Shown: piece by piece, positions 1 through 12,423 of the stretch | Layout: the number at the start of each line of letters is the position of its first letter | Numbering within the stretch: position 1 is the first letter of the stretch | Assembly (NCBI GenBank): GCA_950097015.1 | Contig: CATNEN010000003.1 | Span: forward strand, 682,001-746,000 | DNA length: 64,000 nucleotides | DNA from: Macrostomum hystrix | Lineage: Eukaryota; Platyhelminthes; Macrostomidae | Direction: 5' to 3' | Program-made: the position numbers and the translations under genes | The notes under the pieces: generated by a model | The model's input: the letters and a program-made list of their open reading frames with translations, nothing else | Database searches by the model: none | Told to the model about the DNA's origin: nothing

Positions 1-539
1 ATTACTTTGCACGAGCCGTCACAATGGCACTGCATGGTTCACAATTTACTGAAATTGATGAACCTCTTGGGATAAAAGCCGTGCGCGATTAGGCAACATG
101 ATTTATGATCGACAGAACAAAATTAAGTATTGAGGGAGGTGGGTGTGCGATCTAAACAGAAGGATCAGAAAATATATTACTATATGTGCGCAACGGAGAG
201 GGGTGGGATGGATTGACGTAAAAATGTCCAGGGTGAGTCATCGAGAAGAGAAGTATAATTATCCAAAAAATATTATTAAATATTATTAAAAATATATAAA
301 AATATATAAATATATTAAACATTTTTTAATATTATTATTAACCCCCTAAAGTCGCCGATACATCATTTCGCTATACCACATATTTCTCAATCAAGAGCTT
401 GATCTGCCTTTGATGATAACGAAGCTACCGGTGCTATCGAACTATACAGCAGCTACAGCTTATATTGTGCCCCTGGATGCCATAACAATTCAACAAAAAT
501 ACTCGTACTCAGTACGAAAAATACGACAGTTTGTCGTCA
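1..539. other. Intergenic, no gene seen
   Basis: AT-rich sequence with A/T runs near 265-330. I see no coding exon, RNA gene or clear repeat. A short open stretch at 410-616 has no recognisable protein character, and its 3' half overlaps the retroelement remnant on the other strand. Confidence 0.5.
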
Positions 540-1757
540 AAAGGCATATGTTTCAAGGCCTGGGCGCGCACATCGGCAAGGCCTCCGGCAGTGTCCGGGG
601 CGCCAGCGTCGGCTAACAGGCAGTCGAGTTCGTGCCTGCCCCCGCCGAAGTGGCGGCCTGTAGCGTTATAGCAACAGCACCTCCTGCGCAGGCTGGGGGC
701 AGTACTCCTCGTCCCGGATCAGGTGGTCCGCCAGCTGTAGTCGCAGTAGGTTGCTTAGGTGGGTCAGGCCGGCGCGGCGATAAAGTGCCGCATTGGTGAT
801 GTGCGCATCAAGGCCGATTTTAAAGGCAGCACGCAGCATGCCGGCGTGCGCTGCATCGACTTGACACTCCAGCGCCTCCGTCAGGGTCCATGTCTCGGCG
901 TTGTAAAGCACGATGGTTTCGACCACCGCGTGGAACAGCGCCGCCTTTTGGCGGTCAGGTAGGGCCGCAGACTACACGATAACCCTCACAGAACGAATAG
1001 CTGCCCAGGCAAGCTCGGGGCGGCGCCGCAGATCGTCGCGGACGTCCGGCACCAGACCGTAGGTGACCGTAGTTCACCAGAGGTAGGTGAACTGCAGACT
1101 GCGCGGGATCAGTTCCGTCACCTGCCCGTCAGCGCTTGGCAGAAAATAATGACCTCGGTGTCACCCGGCACGCAGAGTACTGCGGTCTCTTGCGTGTTGA
1201 CCACGATGGGGCCGGAACGGGCTGTAACCGCGATAGCAGCATCCGGTTTAAGCAGCTTCGCTGAGCAGGACTGCAGGTAGATAACTCGGTGCTCTTCCAG
1301 CCATGCATGTGGTGCCCAGCTTTTCAGGAATGGCGATGATGTGCGCCATGGTCCACTACTTGTGTGCCGCCTCACCGACAAGCATACGTGCGATTCCGGA
1401 CGACCTCGTTGCCACGCAGTGGATCGAGCCGCAGCGCTTCGATGGGCACCTCATCCGGACCCAGCGCTTTGCCGCCCGATGACTTTTGGGCTAGCAGCAT
1501 TTTCTTTAATGACCGGTGCCATGCTAAAACTCTCTGTCGACGGTAACGGCGTCTTCGGCGGCAGTCTCATGTTCTCGGCAAGCGGGGATGGCGGTGCGTT
1601 GACAGCGGCGGCGAAGAACTCGCGCAGTTTGTTGCTGTGCTCCTCCGGAGAGTCGCCAGCCAAATTCAGGTGGCTTGAAAGCGCCATTTAAACAGCATGG
1701 CTGCCATGATTCGAAATCAATAGGATACACGCGACTCCTATTTATAGTCGCAGGCAT
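540..1757 (-). pseudogene. Degenerate non-LTR retrotransposon (RT fragments)
   Basis: On the minus strand, broken frames give successive pieces of a LINE reverse transcriptase. Around 1500-1380 there is a palm-like stretch ending in DEVPIEALRLD. Around 1381-1240 comes a segment resembling the RT 'IPKK...EEHRGISL' block, read here as LEEHRVIYLQSCSAKLL. At 926-666 is the C-terminal thumb-like LYNAETWTLTEAL region common to LINEs, and past it (about 640-540) a tail-like stretch containing HELDCLLADAG. The frames are shifted against each other, and the YADD active-site region that should lie between about 1118 and 926 is missing, so this is an internally deleted dead copy. The clade cannot be named safely. 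It is unrelated at sequence level to the intact element at 48495-54546. Confidence 0.7.
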
Positions 1758-2941
1758 TTCTATAATGTAACTGTCACATTACTAGCTGCATGCATTTCTT
1801 TGTGGGCCGAGTGCAGGCAGCGGTAGTCCCATGGACCATCTGCTCGGGCAGGTTTATTACGACATGCATAATATCCTGATTTAATTCTAGGAGTAGTTTA
1901 ATTTAATTTAATTTAACTCGTCGGACCACAACGTCTCGCCAGACGCCGAGATCCTTTAGAACATACAAAAAGCGCAGTATGTTTGTAGATCTTTTGTGAA
2001 GTGATTTTTTGTATTTGTTCATTCGATTCGGCAGTGGCAGTTTGTGCGCGGTTTCTGGTATTTACTCGCCGGATTCTCGGATTCAATTTTACCGTGCAGG
2101 AGGAATTACATTAGTAGAATGCGGCACTTTTGTGGTGGCAGTTAAGTGAAATCATCATCCATCAATATAAATGTTATATATTCCGGGTTTTAATGAGTAC
2201 AACGAAGCTCGTTGTACTCTTAAAATTTGAAGTTGCTAAGAATCCATAAACAGAAAGGAACAGTTACCTTTTTACATTCTTACGTTTATGTATGCAAAGA
2301 AGTATTTTTCATGTCTTGAAATTAGAAATCTTACCCAAGTACTAGTTCTAAATTGTCAAAAAGTTAGTAATTTTTATTACTATCACTGTCATAACAAAGT
2401 AGTTTAGTAACGCTCAATGACATGGTGTAGCAATGGTATAGTGCAAAACAGTGTTCGTGAATTAACTACAAAGTTCTTGCAGTAATGAAATTGATGCTTG
2501 ATTTCGATAATTTTTTCTTTGACACTTAACTTTCACAAATCACATGAACGATTATTGTCAATTAGCTAAAAATTAATTTGCCCGGCTTAAAGTTAAAGTA
2601 AGGAAAAGTTTTGTAGACCATAACTTAGTTCAAATTACCGAAATGTTGAAATCTTGGTTGACCTAATAACAACAAAAATGTCTAGTTAATAATTATTTAT
2701 CATTTTAGACATGAAATATGATGGTTATGTAAGCAAGCTTCATATGCAAGCTAGCTAGCTAGGTAGTTGTCCAGCATGACCCGTTTTTGCTGTAGCTAGC
2801 TGCCTAGCCATATAAAATAGTTAGATATAACAAATAACTTATATTCATTTAATTAACAAACATTTCATTTTCATGTTTTATATTCCTAATTTTGGATAGG
2901 TCTATGGCATTACTCAATTCCACATTATAGTTGTACTTGTA
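1758..2941. other. Intergenic AT-rich DNA, no gene seen
   Basis: No exon, tRNA or rRNA is visible. The only distinct structures are a perfect hairpin at 2195-2219 and a run of GCTAGCTAG-type short palindromes near 2745-2765 and 2795-2805. Confidence 0.5.
2195..2219. repeat. Perfect 11 bp inverted repeat (hairpin)
   Basis: GAGTACAACGA, a 3-base loop AGC, then TCGTTGTACTC. Outside it TTTTAA and TTAAAA pair after a one-base bulge, so the stem can reach 17 bp. It has no nearby gene; function unknown. Confidence 0.7.
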
Positions 2942-3141
2942 CCCTATTGGAATAAATGTCAAAAACCTGCGGACACACAACACTGGAGTAAAAAATGTGG
3001 CTTAAAAGCGCAACGAGACATGCCATGCCACGTGCCGCATGCTGCTATGCGGCGCAATGCCCTATGACGCGACATGATACCAAAAAAGTCTGAAAATGTG
3101 ACAGACAGTTAGACACAAATTGTCAGCTTATTCCAATAGGG
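2942..3141. mobile_element. MITE, Tc1/mariner-type (200 bp, TA target duplication)
   Basis: The element begins CCCTATTGGAATAA and ends with the exact reverse complement TTATTCCAATAGGG, giving a 14 bp perfect terminal inverted repeat that continues imperfectly inward. It is flanked by TA at 2940-2941 and 3142-3143. A TA duplication with short inverted termini and no ORF is the usual form of a non-autonomous Tc1/mariner-superfamily element. The superfamily assignment rests only on the TA target. Confidence 0.75.
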
Positions 3142-3877
3142 TAGTTGTAGTGATATTGTTAATTAAACTATTTTTCTAATTCTTAGAATAGTAGGCCTAT
3201 TTGTATTTTCTTCATTGACAATTCGAGTGATAAAGGACTAGGCAAATATAGAAGAGCCTCAGCCTAGATTGCAGATTGATTTCACAATTTCACAGTTTTT
3301 GCCAATTTAATTATCAATACTCAATAGCATTTTTGCTAAATTTGTTGTCTCAAAAAACTTTACTTTTTGGTTCTACTAAAAATTCATGCAATTACTTTAT
3401 ATATTAAGCCAAGGTATTCAATAGGCAGGAAAGTGGCACAGTGTGTGCTGAAACTAATTTTCATGGGTCAAAACATGTGCCAACTCTGTGCTATGTATTG
3501 TTTTTTATCAATTTGTTTTCATTCTGCAAGTTTTTAATCACCTTTTTAGATTGTCTGCCACATCAATTTCTTGTCTAATGTAGGGACAGCACTACTTAAA
3601 GTAGTTAATAGGTAAAGAATGGTAGAAATGTAGTTAACAGGGGCAGATAGCAAGATTGAGATATGACTAATATGATTGATTAATATGTTTTATTGGTTTG
3701 TCTTACAATGAATTACAATGTTTATGTATTTCTTTTAGGAGTATTTTATTAGGGAAAGATATTTTGGCAAGTAGAGAAAATGCAAGGAAGAAATGCAAGA
3801 AGGGGTACTCCCAACTTTGTCAAAAATAAAACGTACTTAAAATTGAATATTTAAATATGTTTTTTAAATTTATATAT

Positions 3878-3910
<33 letters not shown>

Positions 3911-4090
3911 AATTTAAAAATTAAAATTATATTTAATAAAAATTAAAGTCAAGAGTAGACAAACAGGGATGTATAAACACAATAATTTTTGTTTAATAGG
4001 GCAAAAATTGACAACAGAAATGTGATTGACATTGATGCTTTTTAGCAGCACATTTTTGTTCACGCATAGTATGCCAACTAACTTTTGCAG
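3142..4090. other. Upstream region of NDUFA6; AT-rich, no gene seen
   Basis: Contains an (AT)n tract at about 3870-3912 and otherwise unremarkable AT-rich DNA. A TTTTGCAG-type acceptor at about 4083-4090 precedes the NDUFA6 start, so part of this stretch is either a 5'UTR intron or the outron of a trans-spliced transcript. Confidence 0.5.
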
Positions 4091-4101
4091 CAGGCAGGCA
4101 A

Positions 4102-5108
4102 ATGGCCAGTCCTGGACCTGGTGGGACATTGATTCGTCAGGCAGTGAAACAGGCAAAGCCAGTGCTGTCAGCTACAAGCGAAGATGCGCGCAGGCGTGTA
4201 CTGAACCTGTACCGCGCCTGGTACCGCCAACTGCCCTATGTTATTCGCGAATACGATGTGCCCCTGACCATACCCATGTGTCGCAGGAAACTGCGCGAGA
4301 ACTTTGAAAAGTATCGACAAGTAAACGATATTCGCGTCATTGATCTATTGGTTGCTAAGGTAATCTATTAAAAAAATTTGTCTATTGCTGAATTGATTAT
4401 CTAGGATTAGGCAGACTGCAGACTCAAAGCTATAAAGACCCATGTATCAGTATCAGTATGTAGATTGCAGTATGGAATCACGGAGGATTGGGTAGATTGC
4501 AGTATGGAATCACGGAGGATTGGGTAGATTGCAGTATGGAATCACTGAGGATTGGGTAGATTGCAGTATGGAATCACTGAGGATTGGGTAGATTGCCGTA
4601 TGGAATCACTGAGGATTGGGTAGATTGCAGTATGGAATCACGGAGGATTGGGTAGATTGCAGTATGGAATCACTGAGGATTGGGTAGATTGCAGTATGGA
4701 ATCACGGAGGATTGGGTAGATTGCAGTATGGAATCACGGAGGATTGGGTAGATTGCATTATGGAATCACAGAGGATTGGGTAGATTGCATTATGGAATCA
4801 CGGAGGATTGGGTAGATTGCATTATGGAATCACGGAGGATTGCATTATGGAATCACGGAGGATTGGGTAGATTGCATTATGGAATCACGGAGGATTGGGT
4901 AGATTGCAATTCTACCACAAGGAAATAAAAACAAAGTATTCTTTCTGGGGTGATTAATCACTGACTCGCTCTACAGGGTCAAATGGAGCTGGTGGAAATC
5001 GCTCATATGTGGAAGCAGAAGACCCACGTGATGGACTACTTCAAGCAGACGGTTAATAAGAAGCCGACAGATTTTCTTGGAAAATTTTTCGACGGCAAGG
5101 AAATTTGA
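4102..5108 (+). CDS. NDUFA6: NADH dehydrogenase (ubiquinone) 1 alpha subcomplex subunit 6, LYR protein
   Basis: Accessory subunit of mitochondrial complex I (B14, LYRM6), which binds the acyl carrier protein at the matrix arm. Two exons, 4102-4359 and 4977-5108, join in phase 0 to 129 aa, close to the usual family length. The LYR signature is in RVLNLYRAWYR (residues about 33-43), followed by conserved features such as VRE/LRENF-like helix 2 and RVIDLLVAK. Exon 2 supplies the family's C-terminal HMWKQKTHVMDYF. The start is set by the ATG in MASPGPGG, 11-18 bases after a splice-acceptor-like TTTTGCAG. Intron 1 is filled by a 32 bp minisatellite. A poly(A) signal AATAAA lies near 5372. Nothing looks broken. 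Confidence 0.93.
4456..4915. repeat. Minisatellite, 32 bp unit (NDUFA6 intron)
   Basis: About 14 copies of a unit containing GGTAGATTGCAGTATGGAAT with single-base variants (CACGG/CACTG, GCAG/GCAT). One unit is shortened. It fills most of the only NDUFA6 intron. Confidence 0.95.
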
Positions 5109-5539
5109 AGATCATTGCTTCTATCTAGACTGGCTTTCGCTGATAATTTTGCCTATTTAGCTCATGTAGTCTAGCTGACAATTATATTTGCGAAACTGTA
5201 GAATTACAGAAATCTAAAGATTTGTTACCATCCAACTAGGCTATGTTCTTCGTGTCTGTTGCTTTTGAAAACTCAGAACGTCATATGTAGCTATAGTTAC
5301 GGAAGGCAAGTAAGTGCACATGATAAGTAAGCTGTCCATTTGCTAGCCATGTAGTTTATTGTTTAAAATTGAAATAAAAGTGCGACTTCAGGATAAAACA
5401 ACCCCCGTGTTTCATTTCCCGATTATTGCATAATCGCAACTTGTTTGCATACATTTTTCTTCTGTACAGCTTTTTAAGATTCTAAGATCTAGCTTTCGAA
5501 TCCTGAATCATTAATTTAAAACAAAATTTTAATCGTATA

Positions 5540-5785
5540 TCTTTGTTTTAATATAACTTTCCTATCATCGATCTTCATTTTAATGCAATTTTTCTATCCT
5601 TGATCTTCATTTTAATACAACTTTCCTATCATTGATCTTCATTTTAATGCAACTTTGCTATCCTGGATGTTCATTTAATACAAGTTTCCTATCCTTGATC
5701 TTCATTTTAATACAACTTTCCTATCATTGATCTTTATTTTAGTACAATTTTCCTTTCCTTGACTGTAATTTCATTGCAACTTAAT
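5540..5785. repeat. Degenerate minisatellite, about 33 bp unit
   Basis: Repeats of CCTATCATTGATCTTCATTT-type units between NDUFA6 and the TEX2-like gene, diverged from each other. Confidence 0.8.
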
Positions 5786-5896
5786 CTGTACTGTTAGTTG
5801 TATTTTTTGTTAGCTGATATTAATTGAATCCTGCAAACATCTATTACAGTCTCCAATAAGTTATTCGTGTCTACTACAAGTAGTGTAAATAGCCTG

Positions 5897-8800
5897 ATGG
5901 ATAATCGTCGGAAAGCATCCAGCGGAGGCGGCAGTTTGAGCAGCCAGACAACGTTTAAATTCTCGGCGTTAAGACACACCGGCGATGAAGACGAATTGGA
6001 TTATTCGCCATCTTCCTCGCCGCCAAAACCGTCGTCTGCGTCGACGGCGACACAAAGTCTGGCTGGCAATCTGTCAGCTGACTCCGCAGCTGGCTCATTT
6101 GAGGACTTTTTGAATGCGGTACCAAAGCCGCAGGTTAGGCATAGACCTCCCAGTGCGTTTGCTAGGCAACCTGGGGCGACTGCTGCTGCTGCTGCTACTG
6201 TTGTTGCCACATCGCTGCCTCCTGCACCTCCTTCACCACCGCCACCGCCGCCACCGCTGCCGCCGCAGCAGCCATTGCCCTCCGTTTCTGTTTCAGCTCC
6301 GGCAAAGATTGGCACCACCGCTTCTGCTCAGCCTCTCAGTGGAGCAACGAATGGCGATCCGGCTGACGCTGATGTTGAAGAGAATGTTCAACATTCCGAT
6401 ATTGATGACGAGGTGCTTTTGAATTTTCAAGAAAAAATATGCTAAGAATGTTTGTACATCTCGCCCAACTAGTGCTAAGTAATGGCAGACATTACTCCTA
6501 AAACTATTCACTTAATTTCATGTCTTGTTCTCATAATCGCAATAGATTTTTAAGCAACTAACAAAACGTTGCCATTATTTTTCCTAAACCCAAATCCTAT
6601 CCTAAAGTATACTCTAAATCCTCCCAAATGCAGACTTATATCCTATTTTAAAGCTAACATTCATATCCCATCTTGAATCCCTCATTCGTAACTTATCCCA
6701 AATCCCACCTGAAATCGCAGGACGCCAATCCGCAAGCGATATCCTCGTCGCCCAGCCCCAGCCAGTCCGCCCAGACAGTGCCTTGGCCATTCGGCGGTGA
6801 GCAAGATCACCAAACAGCAGAGTCGGGCAGTCGCAACCAGCCTCGCATTATTCGCACGGACGCCCAACCGCCAAATCCTCTGACTAGGAAATTTTCCCTA
6901 TTATTCACATTGCTAGTGGCCGCACTATCGATAGTGCTAGTGAGTCCACTGCCCCTGCCTGACCTTGCCAAAGGCCTCGTGATTGGCTGCTCATTAGCCT
7001 GCTGCGCTCTGGTCTATTTCTATCTGGAATTCTTAGCCAATAGGCCTGTGATAGTGCACTACACTGGGGTAAAGTACTGCCGCAATCCAAGAGCCAGTGT
7101 ACTGACCGCTGCTATCGGCGCCACGGCTCCGTCGGCCAGACGCGGCACTGGCGGCGCTCAGCCACAGTTGGATGGCTTCCTGAACGAATGCTGGACCTAC
7201 GATGTAGAGAAGCACCATCTAAATCACACTTTCACAGTCTACGCCAGTCTGGACGGTCGTCAATTGACTCTCCGCCGGCCGCAGCAGGCAGTTCCAAAGC
7301 GGGTGCTGTTCTCAGATGAGTCGCCTAGCCTGGACTCGTTGACTTTCTCCGATACGCGCCAGTTCGATTTGGCCAACGCTAAATTGCGTCTTAAACCCGA
7401 GGGTCTGGTTAGAAAGCGGCTTTGGTCGAAGAAATATCCCATCCATGTAGTTTTGGCTGCTCCTGCATCAACTGTCAAACACGCCCCTTCATCAGCCTCT
7501 TCGGCGTCCGCTTTGAAATTCGAAGAGATTAACGCTAGCGATTGTGTACAGCGCGAATTGTTTATATTTGCGCGTACCTCTAGGGAGAAGGAGCTTTGGT
7601 ACAGGCGATTGTACGCCGCATGCAATGGCTTGCCTCAGCCTGAGGCTCTCTATCGATCGTCTGTTGACGTTAATAGTAGCGGTCGATCCAATCTGTCGTG
7701 TTTCGGCGATCAGGTAATGCGAACATTATTAACTCAACTGTCTTTGGATTACCCCTTTGAGGAATTCCCCTCAATAGAATCTCTCTTTTAGTGGAATTCC
7801 CCACAATGGAATCTCTTTTTCAGTGGGATTCCCCTTAATGGATTCTCTTTTAGTGGGATTCCCCTCAATGGAATTTCTCTTTCAGTGGGATTCCCATTAT
7901 TGGAATCTCTCTTTCAGTGGAACTCCCCTCAATGAAATCATTCTTTCAGTGGAATTCCCTTTATTGGAATCTCTCTTTCAGTGGGATTTCCCTCCATGGA
8001 ATCTCTCTTTCAGTGGAATTCCCTTTATTGGAATCTCTCTTTCAGTGGGATTTCCCTCCATGGAATCTCTCTTTCAGTGGAATTCCCCTCGATGAAATGT
8101 CTCTTTCATTGGAATTCCCCTCAATGAAATCTCTCTTTCATTGGAATTCCCCACAATGGAATATCTCTTTCAGTGGAATTCCCCTTAATGGAATTTCTCT
8201 TTCAGTGGAATTCCCATTATTGTAATCTCTCTCACAGTGGAATTCCCCTAACTGGAATTTCTCATTCAGTGGAATTCGTCTCTTTATTCGATCGAATGAC
8301 TGCTATGTGGATTCCTCCTGTGTCTTTTTCGTAAATTAACAGCCCCCTAAATTTCAACCCCTCAACGCGCACTCGGTCATTTGAATTTCACCTGTGCACC
8401 TTTGAAAAAATCCAGGCCAAGCGTTACGCTGAGTACGCCGCTGCGTTCACCAGATTCGCCGACATCTCCGACGTCCAATTAGGCAGCGCCGACAAGCCGG
8501 AGTTAAACTTTCTCAACGCCCTGCTGCAGCGCTCGACCTGGGACGTGTTCCGCACGCCTTATTGGGCCGACCTAATCAAAGCCAAGATGGACGCCAGGCT
8601 GAAGAAAATTCGCCTACCGTACTTTATCGAAGAGCTCAGCGTAGCCGACGTGAACGTTGGTAGTGCCCTCCCGGTGCTGCGTAGGCTGCACAAGCCGCAC
8701 ATCAACGATAGGGGCATCTGGTTCCACCTGGACATTGACTATCCCGGAGGCTGCTCCGCCAGCCTCGTCACTCGGATCAACCTGACTAGACTGCAGGAAC

Positions 8801-10355
8801 GCGGTGGAGCTCAGGCCGCCACCGCTGCTGCTGCTGCTGCTGCTGCCTCTGCTGCGGCTGCTGCTGCTCAAGAAGAGGCGGTCGCTTCTGCCAGGTATGT
8901 ATGTCTACCTGCTTCTGTCTACATGTCCCTGTGTGATGTGTCTTTGTTTCTGTCCGAGTGTCTTTGTTTCGGTCTACCTGTCCGAGTCTGTAGTGTCTTT
9001 TTTTCTGTCTACCTGTCCGAGTCTGTAGTGTCTTTGTTTCGGTCTACCTGTCCGAGTCTGTAGTGCCTTTGTTTCTCTCTACCTGGCTGTGAAAGGCGTG
9101 TGTTAATTGATTCTATCTACCTCGCCTGCATGTGTTCGCATGATGCGTATTTTGCGTTTGTGACCTAATTTACCTGCCTGCCCCATTCTCCCCAGATGTG
9201 TGGTGTCCTCCGCGTCCGCCGATTCCATCTCTGGCATGGCCGGCGGTCATTGTCCGTTCTCCGACTCCACGCCGCAGCGGCTGGCTGCCACCAACTCTGA
9301 GCTGGAAGACTCCGGCGAGTCCACCACGGACGAGTCGGGCGGCCAGAGCGAGGCAGACTCCGACGGAGACGACCCGGCGCTTGGCAACGTCGGCGGCAAG
9401 CATTCGCGCAAGGTCATCAAGTTCATTGACAAGGTGGCCCAATCTGAGAAGTTTCACAACCTGCTGGGTGAGTTCTGCTGGGCTTGATAGGGTGTGGGAA
9501 TCAGTGTGGGTTGGGTGTAGGAATCAGTGTTGGTTGGGTGTGGGAATCAGTGTGGGTTGGGTGTGGGAATCAGTGTGGGGTTGGGTGTGGGAATCAGTGT
9601 GGGGTTGGGTGTGGGAATCAGTGTGGGTTGGGTGTAGGAATCAGTGTGGGTTGGGTGTGGGAATCAGTGTGGGTTGGGTGTGGGAATCAGTGTGGGTTGG
9701 GTGTGGGAATCAGTGTGGGTTGGGTGTGGGAATCAGTGTGGGGTTGGGTGTGGGAATCAGTGTGGGTTGGGTGTGGGAATCAGTGTGGGGTTGGGTGTGG
9801 GAATCAGTGTGGGGTTGGGTGTGGGAATCAGTGTGGGTTGGGTGTGGGAATCAGTGTGGGGTTGGGTGTGGGAATCAGTGTGGGGTTGGGTGTGGGAATC
9901 AGTGTGGAGTTGGTTTACAAAAGCTTGTTCTGCTTGTTGCAGGCAAGTACAAGTTCCTTCGCAAAGCGGTTGACTCAGTCAGCAACACCAAGATACTACT
10001 GTCAGTAGACGTGCACTCTCTCCGCGGCACCCTAGTGCTGAACATGCCGTTCCCGCCGTCCGATCGAGTGTGGGTTGCCTTCCACCCCACGCCGCAGCTG
10101 GTGCTGACCTCGCGTCCCAAAATTGGCGAGAAGGAATTCAACGCCAGGAAAATCTCCGACCTGATTTCTAAGAAACTCGTTGCTGAATTCCACCGAGTGT
10201 TCGTGCTGCCCAACATGGAGGATCTCTACCTGCCTACTTTGAACTCGGACGAGGCCTTGCTGGCATCGTCGCCTCCAATCAGCGGGCTGAAATCTGCCTC
10301 GTTATCTGGCCTGACTGCGGGATTTCAGCCCAGCGCCAGCTCAATGAGCCTCTGA
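5897..10355 (+). CDS. TEX2: TEX2-like SMP-domain lipid-transfer protein (ER contact sites)
   Basis: TEX2/Nvj2 family proteins are ER membrane proteins whose SMP domain moves lipids at contact sites. Exons 5897-6412, 6721-7713, 8416-8894, 9196-9467 and 9943-10355 give about 890 aa with matching phases (0,0,2,1). The first 172 residues are low complexity, with a proline run at about 115-130. Exon 2 has two hydrophobic segments (about residues 230-278), then a PH-like region ending in ARTSREKELWYRRLY. The SMP domain begins in exon 3 (FLNALLQRSTWDVFRTPYW, IRLPYFIEELSVADVNVG) and ends in exon 5 (PPSDRVWVAFHPTP, VFVLPNMEDLYLP). A poly-alanine run (8819-8870) and an acidic Ser/Asp-rich loop split the SMP. 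The donor at 6412 is uncertain (6135 is an alternative), and the frame is open upstream to an acceptor at 5850, so the N terminus may be longer. Confidence 0.88.
7755..8275. repeat. Minisatellite, about 32 bp unit (TEX2 intron)
   Basis: About 16 copies based on GGAATTCCCCTCAATGGAAT plus CTCTCTTTCAGT. Each unit contains the near-palindrome GGAATTCC. The repeat lies wholly in the intron between 7713 and 8416, so long ORFs across it (7823-8225) are not genes. Confidence 0.95.
8925..9075. repeat. Short minisatellite in TEX2 intron, about 39 bp unit
   Basis: Three to four copies of TCTACCTGTCCGAGTCTGTA followed by GTGTCTTTGTTTC, between exons 3 and 4. Confidence 0.8.
9486..9910. repeat. Minisatellite, 23/24 bp unit (TEX2 intron)
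   Basis: About 18 copies of GTGTGGGAATCAGTGTGGGT, with lengths alternating by one G. The unit has no stop codon in the plus frames, so several long ORFs cross it, but canonical GTGAGT (9468) and GCAG (9942) remove it by splicing. Confidence 0.95.
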
Positions 10356-10559
10356 GCTGCTTGCTGGCACTGGCTAGCATGAGATGACCTTTCACCGGTG
10401 TGGCTTGGGTAATTGCTGTGACTGCTTTTGTTAGCACACTCCTGCCTGCAGAGCTCCTGACCGCTTCAAACACATCTTCTCAGTTTTCCGTATGATCTCT
10501 TGCACTGTTTAATCTCTCCCTTTTATTTGTCACATGTCTAATTTCTCCGTCTCATCTCT

Positions 10560-11395
10560 ACCTGTCTTGTATCTCCTTATGTCTTATCTCTCCCCTGTCT
10601 TATGTCTCCCCTGTCTCATATCTCCCGTGTCTCATCTCTCCCTGTCTCATCTCTCCCTGTCTCATCTCTCCCTGTCTCATCTCTCCCTGTCTTGTATCTC
10701 CTTATGTCTTATCTCTTCCCTGTCTTGTATCTCCTTATGTCTCATCTCTTCCCTGTCTTATCTCTCCCCTGTCTCATATCTCCTTATGTCTCATCTCTTC
10801 CCTGTCTTGTATCTCCTTATGTCTCATCTCTTCCCTGTCTTATCTCTCCCCTGTCTCATATCTCCTTATGTCTCATCTCTTCCCTGTCTCATCTCTCCCC
10901 TGTCTCATATCTCCTTATGTCTCATCTCTTCCCTGTCTCATCTCTCCCCTGTCTCATCTCTCCCCTGTCTTATCTCTACCCTGTCTTATCTCTCCCCTGT
11001 CTCATATCTCCCCAGTCTCATCTCTCCCTGTCTCATCTCTCCCTGTCTTGTATCTCCTTATGTCTCATCTCTTCCCTGTCTTGTATCTCCTTATGTCTCA
11101 TCTCTTCCCTGTCTCATCTCTTCCCTGTCTCATCTCTCCCCTGTCTCATATCTCCTTATGTCTCATCTCTTCCCTGTCTCATCTCTCCCCTGTCTCATAT
11201 CTCCTTATGTCTCATCTCTTCCCCGTCTTATCTCTCCCCTGTCTCATATCTCCTTATGTCTCATCTCTTCCCTGTCTCATCTCTCCCCTGTCTCATATCT
11301 CCTTATGTCTCATCTCTTCCCTGTCTTGTATCTCCTTATGTCTCATCTCTTCCCTGTCTTATCTCTCCCCTGTCTCATATCTCCCATGTCCTGTA
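10560..11395. repeat. Minisatellite of TCTCCCTGTCTCAT-type units
   Basis: A long array downstream of the TEX2-like gene, built from TCTCCCCTGTCTCATATCTC, CTTATGTCTCATCTCTTC and related units, with higher-order periodicity. The units resemble those inside the two hAT MITEs and the arrays at 28433 and 43801. Open frames of 192-296 codons across it are artefacts of the repeat. Confidence 0.92.
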
Positions 11396-12423
11396 TTATA
11401 TTCCCTCTTGCCCACTCGGCCTAAAAGTGTTCAGATCCGTGTTTAATGGCTGACTGAACGACTTTGATTTGCTATTAAAGTTTTTTACATTTCAAACAGT
11501 TCTTCGCAATGAGATTCTGTGTTCTTCATCAAGACAGGCACAAGAAAGCATTGTACGCAATTCTGCTGCTTTTTTCTATACAAAAATTATTCTGTGTTAT
11601 TATCTCTGGTGCCAATGCATCCTTTTTTGTTTTTTTTCTAAAAAACATATGCAATCTATTCTATTTCAAGATTATCCCTACAAATTATCGAGCTCAAATC
11701 GCGACTAGCAGTACTAATATAATAACGTGTCTTTTTGTTAATAACTTTGCTGTTTAATAATTCTCTATACTAGTATGCTAACACTAAAAAAAGCAATGAC
11801 CCTGCTCTCGCTACTCAACGAAACTGTCAGTACCTAGGGTCGTATGGGTTGGAAACTGGCAAATTTTTCACAGTTTAGACACGTATGGACCAGCTCTGAC
11901 TGCGGTAGGTAACAATAAAAATTTATTTGAGTTAAACTCGTCTTTCTCTAGATTTTCTGAGCATGTTCCAAACCCTCTCCCAACTATTCACATAGCTTTT
12001 GTATAGTCTGGCATATTGATTTATTCAGAAACTTTTTTCCTCATTTTTGCTTTATTCATCCTGGCTGTTTAACCTGTCTGTGTTGATTTTTTTCTTTCAT
12101 TGGCTATTTCAAAATTGTCACTTCCATTATCCGCTTTGCGGCTCAATGTGAATTTCTATTTGATAATTATTAGATAGATGACCTGATTTCCCATTGTGAA
12201 TTTCACTAAGCATTGTTATTGTATGTCTCACTTGTGTAACCTAGGTGTCAGCTTATCCGTGCAAATCACAGTTCCTCATTATTAACTAATCTAACATTCT
12301 TTAAATCACTTTCACTCGCGTTTTTTCTGCGTCTTTAGAATACCCTGGGATTAAAACAAATCAGCACACTTTTCATTCCTTTTGTCTGCTCAAACTGTCT
12401 GCTTTTTGTTCGTTTTTTACTGA
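11396..12423. other. Intergenic, no gene seen
   Basis: AT-rich DNA between the TEX2-like and RASSF genes. Two overlapping open frames at 11469-11757 are rich in Phe/Ile/Tyr, have no recognised domain and no coding-like composition, and I do not accept them. Confidence 0.45.

Noticed and set aside
10534-11453. Three overlapping ORFs of 192-296 codons
   Set aside because: They are read-through of the TCTCCCTGTCTCAT minisatellite in three frames, with periodic Ser/Leu/Pro/Cys peptides and no start or splice context.
11469-11757. Two overlapping small ORFs (79 and 82 codons)
   Set aside because: AT-rich hydrophobic composition, no domain, no Kozak or splice support; chance ORFs are expected.
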